Of a stretch of DNA of 64,000 nucleotides, positions 11,106 through 23,040 are shown piece by piece (position 1 is the stretch's first letter; every line of letters starts with the position of its first letter). The notes under the pieces are model-generated. The model did no database searches, was not told where the DNA came from, and saw nothing but the letters and a program-made list of their open reading frames with translations. The position numbers and the translations under genes were made by a program. The stretch is from contig OX421494.1 in assembly GCA_949126835.1 (NCBI GenBank), positions 2,208,201 through 2,272,200 of the forward strand. Reading direction: 5' to 3'. Source of the stretch: Anisus vortex (lineage: Eukaryota > Mollusca > Gastropoda > Planorbidae).

Positions 11106-12702
11106 GGAGATATAGTATGTGTGTGTCTATGTGTGTGTATGGGTGTGTGTCTATGTATGTGTCTCTATGTGTGTTAGTGTCTATGTGTATCTAGGAGTGT
11201 GTGTCTGTGTGACTATGTGTGAATGTTTGTATCTGTGTGTGTCTGAGTGTGTCATTGTGTGTGTGTTGTGACTATGTGTGTCTGTGTGTGTCTGCGTGTG
11301 TCTTTCTGTGTGTGTTGTGTATATGAGTCTATGTGAGTCTATCGTGTGTCTTGTGTCTATGTGTATCTGTGTGTGTCTGTGTGTGTTGTTTCTTTGCGTG
11401 TGTTGTGTCTATGTGTGTTAATGTGTGTTTCTCGTGTGTGTTGTGTCTATGTGTGTCTTTGTGTGTCTGTGTGTGTTGTGTCTTTGAGTGTGTTGTGTCT
11501 ATGTTTGTCTTTGTCTGTAAGTGTTGTGTCTGTGTGTGTCTGTTTGTGTTGTGTCTATGTGTGTCTTTCTGTGTCTGTGCGTTTCTTTCTGTGTGGTGTG
11601 TTTATGTGTGTCTTTCTGTTTGTGTTGTGTCTATGTGTGTCTATGTGTGTATGTGTGTGTTGTGTCTTTGTATGTCTGCGTGTGTCTTCATATGTGTGTT
11701 TTTCTATGTGTGTCTTGCTGTTTGTGTTGCGTCTATGTGTGTCTTTGTGTGTCTGTGAGTGTTGTGTCTATGTGTTCTTTGTGTCTGTGTGTGTCTTTCT
11801 GTGTGTGATGTATATATGTGTGTCTTTGTGTGTCTTTCTGTGTGTGTTGTGTCTGTGTGTCTTTCTGTTTGTGTTGTATCTTTGTCTGTTGGTGTGTGTC
11901 TTTCTGTGTGTTGTGTCTATGTGTGTCTGTGTGTGTCTGTGTGTGTTGTGTGTCTATGTGTGTGTTTTTGTGTCCGTGTGTGTTGTTTCTATGTGTATCT
12001 TTGTGGATCTGTGTGTATCTTTATGTGTGTTGTGTCTATGTGTGTCTGTGTGTGTTTTGTGTCTATGTGTGTGTTTTTGTGTCCGTGTGTGTTGTTTCTA
12101 TGTGTATCTTTGTGGATCTGTGTGTATCTTTATGTGTGTTGTGTCTTTGTGTGTCTTTCTGTATGTGATGTATCTATTTGTGTCTTTGTTTGTCTGTATG
12201 TGTCTTTCTGTGTGTGTTGTGACTATGTGTGTCTGTATGTGTCTGTGTCTGTATGTGTTATCTCTATGTGTGTCTTGTGTGGTGTATTTCTGTGTGTGTC
12301 TGTGTGTGTTGTGTCTATGTGTGTCTTTGTGTGTCTGTGTGTGTTGTGTCTATGTGTGTCTGTGTGTGTTGTGTCTATGTGTGTCTTTGTGTTTTGTCAA
12401 TTTGTGTCATTGTGTGTCGATGTGTGTCTTTCTGTGTGTGTTGTGTCTATGTGTGTCTTTGTGTGTTGTGTCTATGTGTGTCTGTGTGTGTTGTGTCTAT
12501 GTGTGTCTTTGTGTTTTGTCAATTTGTGTCATTGTGTGTCGATGTGTGTCTTTCTGTGTGTGTTGTGTCTATGTGTGTCTTTGTTTGTCTGTGTGTGTCT
12601 TTCTGTGTGTGTTGTCTCTATGTGTGTCTTTGTGAGTCAATGTGTGTCTTTGTGTGTGTCTTTGTGTGTGTGTCTGTGTGTGCCTGTGTGTGTGTCTTAC
12701 TG
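11106..12702 (+). repeat. TG-rich complex minisatellite (about 1.6 kb)
   Basis: It is made of permuted TGTGTGTC, TATGTGTGTC and TTTGTGTGTTG blocks with longer duplicated modules, e.g. the segments near 11955-12035 and 12063-12140, and near 12360-12440 and 12480-12560. Long frames rich in Cys, Val, Leu and Ser in all three plus-strand frames are by-products. Confidence 0.92.
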
Positions 12703-12826
12703 TCTCAGTATGAGTTTGTGCTTGATTATATTATTGTTGCGCTGCTTATATAACAATATGTTGCCTCATGCTGTTACTGTTACGTAAGATTAATTTCTGG
12801 CTAAATAAACGGTTCGCCAACACGCA

Positions 12827-12829
<3 letters not shown>

Positions 12830-12868
<39 letters not shown>

Positions 12869-12880
12869 AACACACACCTG
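12830..12880 (+). repeat. (CA)n microsatellite
   Basis: It is nearly pure CA, about 130 bp after the TG-rich array and of opposite phase. Confidence 0.95.
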
Positions 12881-13263
12881 AGGTGAAGCCATCAGTATAT
12901 AATTAGACTACACTTTAAGGTCGTAAATACACAGTGCTACAAACCACCGAAATGTTATTCACACAAATCATGTTCTTGTTATTTTCTTACCCTCGTACAA
13001 ATGTAACAAAAGTAATTTTTTTCATTATTTCCTACATTCATGTCACATCAAACATTATTTTCTCAAGTAGAGTTATCGCCCTGCCATGTGTTTTATCTTC
13101 CCGCCTCCTGCTGTTAGGTCTATGATGTCAGCGGGTAATTAATTCAACTTCACGTCTGCAAGGAAAATAATACAGTTTTTGATTTTTAAATACCGGTATT
13201 GCATCAGCAGGTTATCCTGTTCACAGCTTTGAAAGTGCATGAATCATATAATATAGTATAGAC

Positions 13264-13461
13264 GAGGTATCGGCAACATGTGGCACGCGTTCCAGACTTG
13301 GCACGCAGAGCAATGTCCAAAAGCACGCAGAGGATCCCCAAAATGGCAATTCCAGTTTCTTCTACAAGAAAGTGAATGCTAAAGCAGGATGACTTTTGGC
13401 ATGCTGAATGAATTAGAAATCCTACTTTGACACACTATTTTGAAAAGGTTGCCGCTCCCTG
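13264..13461 (+). mobile_element. hAT-type MITE, copy 3
   Basis: The terminal inverted repeats (GAGGTATCGGCAAC / GGTTGCCGCTCCCTG) are flanked by GTATAGAC and GTATAGCC, an 8-bp duplication with one mismatch. Confidence 0.8.
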
Positions 13462-13489
13462 GTATAGCCATACCTAGTCTATGTTTTAA

Positions 13490-13684
13490 CAACATACTTC
13501 ACAAGGTTGTTACTCTAAAGTCATTTAAAAACTCCTAAACTACTGATCCAAATTAACATAATTCACAAGGTTGTTACTCTAAAGTCATTTAAAAATTTCT
13601 AAACTACTGATCCAAATTAACATAATTCACAAGGTTGTTACTCTAAAGTCATTTAAAAATTCCTAAACCACTGATCCAAATTAA
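13490..13684 (+). repeat. 64-bp tandem repeat, 3 copies
   Basis: Units start at 13490, 13554 and 13618 with AACATAATTCACAAGGTTGT. Confidence 0.92.
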
Positions 13685-14788
13685 AACCTTTTCCAGGTGT
13701 ATTAAAAACAAATTGCAAACCAATATGTTCTACTGGTCTCGTATGTGTAAAGTACCTTTGTGTTAGCCAGCAGTGCATATAGGTGGTCCAAATAGACATT
13801 TTGAATGTAGATTGTTATGTATGGAGGCCTATAGTATGTTATAATAGTTTTTATATTGTAATTGGAATTGCTTCGATAGTTCATTTATAGTTATTTATTT
13901 ATATTTGATTTTGGCGTAGAGATTATTTGCGTATAATTGTATAGATAGTTAGATACATATTTATTATGACGTAACAACATCAATATGTTTTCTCCTAGCC
14001 TCTACAACTTTTTAGTAAGCATTTTCTTTTGCATTCTGAAAACTACGGAAAAATTATTCTAGTACTTTCTGGACCAAAATACTCATAAATCACGCATTTG
14101 TGTTGTTTTTGTTGTTGTATATTATTATTATGGTAAGCAATAAAAAAAGCTATTTATTATTGACCAATGAATTTGAATGTTATTATTGTACGTATGTTCA
14201 AGTATTAAATTCTTCTTTAGACATTTATCGAGTGGCTTGAGTGTATTAGACAGAAGACCCGGATATATGACAAGATATTCTGTCAGTAAACATAGAACTC
14301 ATAGAAATAGTTATTGAATAATGTTCCATACACACATGTCCATATAAAACTTTCCTGTATGAATCCTGTTTGATTAACAAAAAAGGTAAATTGTAGGCCT
14401 AATAATTTTGTTAAGTCATAAAAAGGACAAACTAGTCGCGAAATGTTAAGTCTTAAGAAGGACAAACTAGTAGTGAAATTTAGTAAAAAAATTAACTTCA
14501 TACATATGTGGAGCAGATGCATTGTCATCATCTAGGTCTTATCAGAATATTCGCTATAGCCTACCGAGTATTTTTGCATGAATTGTAGAGAGCTGGAAGG
14601 ATATCTTCGTGTACAACCAGCTGTATATATGATATATCTAGCTCACACGTCAGATGACTTAGAAATTAGAAGTGACGATGATGACGAAGTGGTAGTGAAC
14701 ACATTTCAGTTTACTTTTTGTTTTGTTTACACAGAAGCGTTGTCCTAACTCTTTCAACCCTTGACCCTTGACCCTTGGTTCTCTATGG

Positions 14789-14994
14789 CAGAGTTCCCGG
14801 CAATCTTTTCATAATAGTGTACCAAGAGAGGGTTTTCACGTCATTCAGTGTGCCATGAGCCTAAAAGTTATCCCGCTGTAGCCATTATTTTCTTGTAGAA
14901 GAGACTTAAATTGCCTATTTTGGGGTTTACCGTGTGCCATTGAAAATTTCTGCGTGCCAAGTCTGCCACTCGTACCGTAGGTTGCCGACCCCTG
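14789..14994 (-). mobile_element. hAT-type MITE, copy 4
   Basis: A perfect 8-bp target duplication CTCTATGG (14781-14788 and 14995-15002) brackets the element, which ends AGGTTGCCGACCCCTG. It is in the opposite orientation to copies 1-3. The 8-bp duplication and CAG...CTG ends are diagnostic of the hAT superfamily; there is no transposase. Confidence 0.9.
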
Positions 14995-15402
14995 CTCTAT
15001 GGTACGCCTTCATATATTGAGTTACACTAACGTTTACTCACGGGGCAAACGTATTATAGAAGCACGACCAGGACAGGTACTACTGCACCTGTATTACCTG
15101 GAAATTTAGACCGTCCTGGTGTTGTACCAAAAAATAAAAACGGCGACCTCAATTTGTTGGTAGAACATCCCTGGCTGCTGATGTATTTGTTTACATTGTA
15201 AATCCACAACCACCCCTGCCCCCACATTTACTGCCTCAATGCTTAATACAGGTTTTTTTTAAGATTTAAAAACGTCAGGTGAAACACGCGCTTAAAGTAG
15301 GCCATCTTTAAAACCATACTTTTCGGCTATAGAGAATTATGGCTTGCTAATTTGAGGGGGGGGAAAAGTTACTTTCATGCTATTACCTGACTTTTTAGTT
15401 TT

Positions 15403-15536
15403 TAGTTGGGCTAAAATAAAAGCGGCTGTGCATTGTAATACCCTAGTATTCTGTAGACACAGAAAACCTGTGAGCACTGCTTCACCGGCCCTATGGGTCA
15501 AATTTGGTCCGAATGGATACTTTACTTTACTTACTA
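15403..15536 (+). mobile_element. tRNA-derived SINE, 3' fragment
   Basis: Only the 3' half matches: TAAAAGCGGCTGTGCATTG, TCACCGGCCCTATGGGTCAA, GGATACTTTACTTTACTTAC. Confidence 0.65.
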
Positions 15537-15599
15537 AAAACTAAGAAAAATATTTTTAGTATTCACGCCACATCGCTCTCCATGGAAAATAACTCTACG

Positions 15600-15800
15600 G
15601 ACACCCAGGAGTTTGCGATGTTAAAACTTTTCCGAGCGGCATTGGGACATGGAACGGGTTGCTTGAACTAATCAGAAAAACAAACAACTTAACTTCATTT
15701 AAAACCCTCACCGGAATACAAGAGTAGACACAAACCACGGATAAGCGTAGGGTGAAAAAATCTTCTGTATAGAGGTAGGGTCTGTAGCAAATTATAATCA
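15600..15800 (+). pseudogene. LINE family B ORF2 end
   Basis: The frame PSGIGTWNGLLELIRKTNNL then TSFKTL and a stop, followed by the CCACGGATAAGCGTAGGGTG 3' UTR, matches the other family B copies. Confidence 0.65.
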
Positions 15801-15804
15801 TAAT

Positions 15805-17855
15805 TCTATTTGTATAACCTTGCCAATAAACACAAAGTGTAGGCTCCGAGCAAATTGAACATTGAGCAACAAAAACATGCATAGAGTATGGATATGACTA
15901 TATAGGCTAAAAATGATATGAAGGTAATTAATAGTTTAAAAACTTCACCAACATAGGACAAAGCAAATAAATGTAGAATTCATTAATCGACCTAATATAC
16001 AAGTAAAACAGTAGGTTAAAAATAATTAAAATAACGTGTTTTCAAGTTCTTTTTTTAAATGACTATAGAACTTGTTTGTCTGATTTGGATGAGAAGGAGG
16101 TTCCATACTTTCGGGCCAGATATTGAGAAGGCTTTCGTGCCAATATTCGTCAGAGATAAACGGGGCACTACCAAACTAAAAACAAAACACGTTTATGTTT
16201 GAAATAAAACAACTCGAGTTGTAGCACTGACGACCCCTGCTCTAAACTCTAAAATGGTCATCAACTGTTTCCTTACAAATTTAAAAACAACAACGACAAT
16301 GGAATTCCTACCAGGTTAAAAAGCACTTACAGGTAAACAACACATAATGAGCATTCTAACAAATTATTGTATTACCGAGTAAACACGTACCTACCGTCGA
16401 ATGGAATCAACACACGGTAAAAAAAAATGCTTTATTTTCCGGGTGACCGACCAAAGTTGGTGAAGTTGGTAACGCTTCTAAAGAAAACATTAATTTTCTT
16501 GTTATCCTAGACGTATTTTCTTTTCATTTTCTTCAGTATTTTTTTCCCAAACATCCGCCAACTAAAAAATTACCTTTTTGAAAATAAATAAAAAAGTTTA
16601 AAACAAGGTAGTCGAAACGTTAAAATATAATATATAGTCTATAGGCCTACATAATATATCAATTTGAAAGAAAAAGGGCTAATTATCGTTTGACGTCTGC
16701 ACAGCAAGCAGGCTAAAACACGCACACATTTTGGCTTCGAGATTACAGCTGACTTGTAGTCGTCTGTTTTTAATAATCGATTCTTCTTATAATCATCGCC
16801 GGATAATGACACGTTTTTAACTTTTGCACCGAGATATCGTTAAAAAAAATTATGTACTATCATACACAATTTTTTTAAACATTTTTTTGCAGTATTTATA
16901 CTATATTCTTTCTAATTAGATATAATCTAAACATATTATTGCTTAGCACTTAGCAAACAGAACTTTGAACTGTAAAATTCGTGTCGATACCATTAGTGAA
17001 TATTTAGATCTAAAGTAAACTTGGGGAGATATGTTAAAATGTTTCTTGATTTAGATATTTATTTATATATTTATTTATATTTATTATTATTTTTTTGTTT
17101 GTTTATATAATAAGGGGGACAAGTTTGTTTACTAATTGCTCTGAAGAAGTTTACAAAGATCTTTTTATGTGCCCGTATACTCGAGAACAAGACATGTTTA
17201 TGATGTTCTTACATATTTTTTTTTATTATCATTGGTGAAGCGGATATTTTTGTGATATATTTATATGAACAATAAATACAGTATATCTCTGTTGGTATTC
17301 CTTGTTTATATCTTTAATTGTTATTGTTTTTGTTATATCGGATGTCGTATAAATGATGTTTTGAAGGCTAATAACTCTATAATGTGTAATTAATGTTCCT
17401 TATGTTTATTGTTGCATTATCTTTTATCTGCCACTGTCTGTGAGTGTCTGCGTCTGCTAAAGATGGCTGCTTCCCGGGGCCTTTTGCCTCGAATTGACTA
17501 TAAAGTTTTCTCTCACTCATCTGAACTTCAGTGGTTTTGAGATAGAAATCAATATCAGAGGATGGTTGGAGGAAATGGAAAGGGGTGGGAGGGGGTGGGG
17601 GTAATCGTACGCTACTAAAACTTAGTAGGACGCCTTGGGTTTCAGACTTTATTATCTAATGCAGCTTGGTGCGTTTAGCTTACTGATGTCAGTGTGACAA
17701 TGGTCCAGAATCGATTGTGAGCATCCAGTGTAGATTTAACTCTCGTCTTCGCCTCAATAATTGTCCATTCTTACTTGTTGATTATATTCTTGGGATGAGA
17801 TCTGCGATGCTTGCTAGTTTTGTCCCAGTATTATGTGCATGGGAAAGGGGGAGGG
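15805..17855. other. No gene recognised
   Basis: Two kb of AT-rich sequence with no tandem array, splice-flanked open segment or recognised transposon. Confidence 0.45.
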
Positions 17856-18165
17856 GGACGCTGTGGCCAAGCGACAGCGCGTTCGAATGGCGTTCACAAT
17901 GTTCTGGGTTCGAATCCTGGTGAAGGCTAGGATTTGTTTCGAGGACTGGAGGGTGTCCCGGAGTCTACCCAGCTGGAGGGCGTCCCTGAGTCTACCCAGC
18001 TGGAGGGTGTCCCTGAGTCTACCCAGCTCTGGTAGGTCACCTGACATTAGTTGTGGTAAAGTAAAGGCGGCTGAGCACCGTGCTGGCCACACACCCCCCT
18101 TATATGCAGTGGACACAGAAACTGGCCCTATGGATCAATTTGGTCCGGCGGAATCTTTATTTTAT
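17856..18165 (+). mobile_element. tRNA-derived SINE, full-length copy with internal triplication
   Basis: This is the most complete copy: A-box-like GTGGCCAAGCGACAGCGCG, B box GGGTTCGAATCCTGG, body AAGGCTAGGATTTGTTTC, and 3' part CTATGGATCAATTTGGTCCG. The segment GGAGGGTGTCCCTGAGTCTA plus CCCAGCT occurs three times in a row (about 17950-18030), against once in the other copies. The 183-codon open frame across it is incidental. Confidence 0.85.
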
Positions 18166-18493
18166 TCTGTGAATATGTTGTATAATTGGCTTTTTTATAT
18201 TGTTCCAAAATTTCTCTTTCGTTTATTATTTGCACCCGCCTCAGCCTCGCAATATTCAGTCTTCGAGTTGTTTTTTTGTTTGTTTGTGTTTATAGTCTTT
18301 GTATTAGATCTGGTCAGCTTCTTGTATAAGACTTCTGATGTTTGTCTTTTGTGTTTTATAGTAAATGTAGGTTACACGAGTTAAATAGGTTATGTTTAAT
18401 TTCTTTACCGTAGTTGTCGTAGTTGTTATGGCCTAATGTTTGTGCATGGGCGTATAATTATAACAATATGCTAGTGGGCAGTGGAAAGAAGGG

Positions 18494-18585
18494 CAAAGAG
18501 CAAAGTAGTAATAATACATAAAGCATAAAGTTCTAACTTAGAAATACTACACAACAACAATCTATTACAATACTCAAATAGACAG
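18494..18585 (+). mobile_element. LINE family B short fragment
   Basis: GGGCAAAGAGCAAAGTAGTA and TTAGAAATACTACACAACAA match the segment at 56690-56770. Confidence 0.5.
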
Positions 18586-18639
18586 AATTAAAAATGGATA
18601 GTAAAATATTCGGCTGAAGATGTTATGTAGGAATCGGAA

Positions 18640-18705
18640 ACTCCGTGATTAAGTTACTGTATGGCACGCCGAGCGATACTCACTGGCGCGCCGTGCCATG
18701 AGAGA
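18640..18705 (+). mobile_element. hAT-type MITE, relic of the left end
   Basis: AATCGGAAACTCCG...TATGGCACGCCGAGCGATACTCACTGGC resembles the left 70 bp of the family, with loss of the ends. Confidence 0.4.
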
Positions 18706-19269
18706 TCGTGAAACGACGTAGGAGTAGTGGGGGGATGGGGGCTGAACGGTTATGTGGTGAGGGTGTTGATACGATACATGAATTGCAACATTACCAGTGC
18801 TACCCGTGAAGAATCATCCAACTTGTATTATACAAGACTCTAATTGACAACGTGGTATGCCATTAATGACGTCAACAAATGTTACAATACAATAGTACAC
18901 TTGTTTGCATTTATACAGTAGAATAAGAATAGCCAACCACACAATAGCCTAGCTATGAAACACGAGCTCAACATCGATGGCATATATTTCGCAACATTGT
19001 AGCTGTTTCAAACATGTGTTTACAATTAGCTTGTTGTTGTGTGTGTTCATAATAAGCGACGTGTGTTGTGTTATAAAAACACAATAACGTGTTTATAAGT
19101 CTTAGCTGGTGCACTGTTTTTTTTTATTACATGGGGAGCGAGTGAATGGGTTACCTCAGCCTAAGACCACACACGCACACACACACATGCGTTGCACTAG
19201 AAGAATAAATGACCATTGGCACGTAGCCAGAGATCATCCCACTCTAGTTGTGAAAAAATAAAAACTTAA

Positions 19270-19341
19270 CCCTTCCTGTACCGACCTACTTTCTATCTAT
19301 GATCTTCAGTCCCGCTATATACGCGCCCGGGACTGTAAGGG
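19270..19341. mobile_element. 72-bp piggyBac-like MITE
   Basis: It is flanked on both sides by TTAA. Its ends CCCTTCCTGTACCG and CGGGACTGTAAGGG are imperfect inverted repeats with the C-C-C...G-G-G termini of piggyBac elements. It is too short for any gene. Confidence 0.6.
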
Positions 19342-20370
19342 TTAACATGTCAACCCTGTAAATGTGACACGAGACCTATTGGCCCAAACCATGCAATTAA
19401 GAAAAAAAGGTCAAATATAACTGCTTTGTTTTGTGTACCGGACAAGTCATGGTAAAAAGAAAATGAAACAAGAACCAACTAAAAAAATATTTACCGCTGC
19501 ATGCTTAGAGCAGACCCTTAAAACATAGATCTATAGTAAACTGAGAAACTTGGCCCTCGTTAGAGCTCGCAAGTCAACTAGCTGAAACACTTATCGAAAT
19601 TCGGGTTTAGATTTATAATGAAATTAAATGAAAATTTGGCGAATTTATGCATACAACTTGGCAATAACCTGTTTATATAAGCTATAGAATTGAATTTCAG
19701 TGTTCATCTTAATAAAAAAAAATAACCTTTCAAATTAATTTAATGTATCACTATATAGTTCTATTCTATAAAAATTAAATTTAAAAGCTACCGTTTTATA
19801 ACGTTAATAAATATTATAAAATAAATAAATTACATAACAAACAATTCTATAATATACTTACATCTGATAATGAACAAAAAAATGAATCAAACCACGCGTG
19901 GTCTAGTATCACTTCATATTTTCGCCACTACAAATGACCATCACTTTCAATATGGCGCAGGTAGTCGTCTGTTATACTCCTAGTTCTCCCATGGATCAAG
20001 AATCTGGTCCAAGCTTTTATATTCCTCCCGAACTAATTATTTTATCTAAAGTAATTGTCCTTGTTTCTTGTCCACTGATGTATATATATATGTCAGTGCA
20101 GACACACAACCGGAGCTAACGTGACCACCGGATCCGCCGCTGAACAACAATATTATATTGACTGGGTCCTCCACTGGCTCCGTTCGCTGGCGGTAGATTC
20201 CCGCACACCTGAAAGAGCCGTTCACGTGAGGGCCTGCTCATTTTTGTCTGTTCCCAATACAGACGACACAGGCAGTCGTCTGCCAACAAAGAGATGATTC
20301 ATAACACTTTAACCTCATCCGGCTTACACCCCCCTACCCCGCCCGACCCGCTCACCTCCCTCCCTGTTGC

Positions 20371-20435
20371 ACACACACACACAATCACACACACGAACAC
20401 ACACACAAACACACACACACAAACACACACACACC
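20371..20435 (+). repeat. (CA)n-rich microsatellite
   Basis: Imperfect ACACACAC with scattered A and T interruptions. Confidence 0.9.
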
Positions 20436-20639
20436 ATTTTCTTTTCTGTTACTGTTTTATTACGTTCCCTCGAAACCTATTTTTAGTGTTTGACAAATGT
20501 ATTTTTTACAAGCATCGAATAGTTTATTGTATACGCATTCACAAACAGTTGTGTTTGTATAATTATGTATTTGTCAGTGCGGTGGAATTTTGCCAGGAAT
20601 TTTTTTCAATATAATATAATATATATATTTCTTTATCTT

Positions 20640-21320
20640 TGTGAGTTTAGATACTTTGTATCGACAGATCTTCGGGTCGGGAAGCCACCTTTCCATCATC
20701 GTAAACAATGCTCGTGCCTATTTTTAACACGGCCTCTACCTGCTACTCGGTGACGACACTGACGAGACGCGCGTCGTGTCTCGTTTCGCCCGACGGCTAG
20801 ACGACGAGAAAGTATGACACTTCAAAATCATTGACTTGACGTCTGCTAGCATCCTTAAACAATATATAGATGTCTAAATGTAAAAAAAAATGTTGCATTT
20901 CGAATTATTTCTTTAATGTATCCTTTGTTGGTGTGTTTTTTTATGTCACGTCGCGACGTAAATCTAGAAAATTTGTTTCTTTCTACAACCTCTGTCCTCT
21001 TTATTTTATCTTGATAAATTTACTCTCTCTCCCATCAACCTCCTGCCTCACCTCCTCTCCTCTCCCTCTTTCTTATCGCACTCCCCAAATCTTACTTAGA
21101 AACAAACCTCAGACTCATGTCTGTTAAACTAGTTGTGTCTCGATCGAGTGGCGCGCGCGTCTCTCCTTTTTTTTTTTTTAGCTGGCCGGTTAGCCCGGGC
21201 TCGCGGAACACTGGGTATCCTGTCGTCTGCTGCGTTTGCACGGGCGCCGAGCGAAACAGAGGGCGCCGAGGAATGAGTTTCGCGACTGAGAACAAAAAAG
21301 TACCTTTTGCTGCCCAAGAC
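20640..21320 (+). other. CpG-rich patch with a possible short first coding exon
   Basis: 20680-20810 and 21130-21300 are unusually rich in CG dinucleotides for this window (e.g. GACGAGACGCGCGTCG, GGCGCGCGCGTC). At 21273 an ATG opens MSFATENKKVPFAAQDQIWE before running into the tandem array at the sequence GGGAG|GTACTCG. A promoter with a first exon is possible but unproved; no downstream exon was found. Confidence 0.25.
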
Positions 21321-21322
21321 CA

Positions 21323-22249
21323 GATTTGGGAGGTACTCGTAAACAGATGTTTTTAATTTCAAAATTTGGGAGGTACTCGTAAACAACTGTTTTTAATTTC
21401 AAAATTTGGGAGGTACTCGTAAACAGCTGTTTTTAATTTCAAAATTTAGGAGGTACTCGTAAACAGCTGTTTTTATTTCAAAATTTGGGAGGTACTCGTA
21501 AACAGCTGTTTTTATTTCAAAATTTGGGAGGTACTCGTAAACAGCTGTTTTTAATTTCAAAATTTGGGAGGTACTCGTAAACAGCTGTTTATATTTTTCA
21601 AAATTTGGGAGGTACTCGTAAACAGCTTTTTTTTTTTTTTCAAAATTTGGGAGGTACTCGTAAACAGCTGTTTATATTTTTCAAAATTTGGGAGGTACTC
21701 GTAAACAGCTGTTTTTAATTTCAAAATTTGGAAGGTACTCGTAAACAGCTATTTTTAATTTCAAAATTTGGGAGGTACTCGTAAACAGCTGTTTTCAATT
21801 TCGAAATTTGGGAGGTACTCGTAAACAGCTGTTTTTATTTCAAAATTTGGGAAGTACTCGTAAACAGCTGTTTTTAATTTCAAAATTTAGGAGGTACTCG
21901 TAAACAGCTGTTTTTAATTTTCAAAATTTGGGAGGTACTCGTAAACAGCTGTTTTTATTTCAAAATTTGGGAGGTACTCGTAAACAGCTGTTTTTATTTC
22001 AAAATTTGGGAAGTACTCGTAAACAGCTGTTTTTAATTTCAAAATTTGGGAGGTACTCGTAAACAGCTGTTTATATTTTTCAAAATTTGGGAGGTACTCG
22101 TAAACAGCTGTTTTTAATTTCAAAATTTGGGAGGTACTCGTAAACAGCTGTTTTTATTTCAAAATTTGGGAGGTACTCGTAAACAGCTGTTTTTATTTCA
22201 CAATTTGGGAGGTACTCGTAAACAGCTGTTTTTATTTCAAAATTTGGGA
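21323..22249 (+). repeat. ~39-bp tandem repeat, about 23 copies
   Basis: The unit is AAATTTGGGAGGTACTCGTA plus AACAGCTGTTTTTAATTTC, of variable length 36-43 because of the T/A-rich spacer. Each unit holds the palindrome AAACAGCTGTTT, with a core CAGCTG E-box. Confidence 0.93.
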
Positions 22250-22689
22250 TTACACAAAAATGTATTTGGTTATTTGATTTAATTTAGTTTTAATTTTATA
22301 AACTCAAATAAATGTGAGTTGTTTTTTTTAAATTGTCAAATAGACGGCAAGTCTTTATAGGCCTATAATACAATATATGCCTAAAGTGCTGTTTTAAGTC
22401 CTGAAGTGTTCAAAATAGTAAATAACTAAAACTTTGGATTCCATCTATCACCATACTGTGTGAGAGAGAGGAAATGTAATACATAACCTCCATGAATGCC
22501 CTGCAGCAGTGGGAAAGTTAAACTAACGCCATTGAGATCACCGCCCAATAAAGGCAATATATATACCGGTACATTATACGTTTGAATAACAAAGGCTATG
22601 CAAACATCCATACGAAAATAAAGAATGTCAGATATAGATTTAGTTGTAACAATTTTAGTGTTTATTCTATGTTGTTTCAGACAAAACGT

Positions 22690-22851
22690 AAAATATATAT
22701 TGTGAATTGTTTGAAATATAGTTCTAAGTAAAATATGTATTGTGAATTGTTTGAAATATAGTTCTAAGTAAAATATGTACTGTGAATTGTTTGAAATATA
22801 GTTCTAAGTAAAATATGTATTGTGAATTGTTTGAAATATAGTTCTAAGTAT
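22690..22851 (+). repeat. 40-bp tandem repeat, 4 copies
   Basis: The unit AAAATATGTATTGTGAATTG plus TTTGAAATATAGTTCTAAGT is almost unchanged between copies and directly precedes the interrupted SINE. Confidence 0.93.
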
Positions 22852-22859
22852 TTCACTAA

Positions 22860-23040
22860 ACGTGGGCGCGATGGCCGATCGGCAGCGCGTTCGGCTGGCG
22901 TACCGAAGGTCCTGGGTTCGAATTTCGAATCCTGGTGAAGGCTAGGATTTTTTTCCCGGGACTTGAGAGTGAGACTGTGAAGTGTACCACCTCTGACAAT
23001 CCCTTAGTATGCCGTGGCCACAGAAACTGGTGAACGCTGC
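22860..23040 (+). mobile_element. tRNA-derived SINE, 5' part (interrupted copy)
   Basis: The tRNA-like head GATGGCCGATCGGCAGCGCG (A-box region) and GGGTTCGAA...CCTGG (B box) are followed by the family body (GTGAAGGCTAGGATTT, then GCCGTGGCCACAGAAACTGG). The body stops at a 12-bp duplication where the structured element is inserted; the 3' part resumes at 23499-23555. Confidence 0.8.

Noticed and set aside
11346..12787. Long Cys/Val-rich plus-strand frames (up to 429 codons)
   Set aside because: All three frames are open through the TG-rich minisatellite; composition alone explains them.
16200..16245. hAT MITE right end (TGACGACCCCTGCTCTAAAC)
   Set aside because: Only about 10 bp match the family end and no interior or left end is present.
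17833..18384. 183-codon frame
   Set aside because: Runs through a tRNA-derived SINE.
22900..22950. Functional tRNA gene from the GGTTCGAA box
   Set aside because: Only promoter-like boxes are kept; no cloverleaf with acceptor pairing, and the same sequence is repeated with a SINE body.
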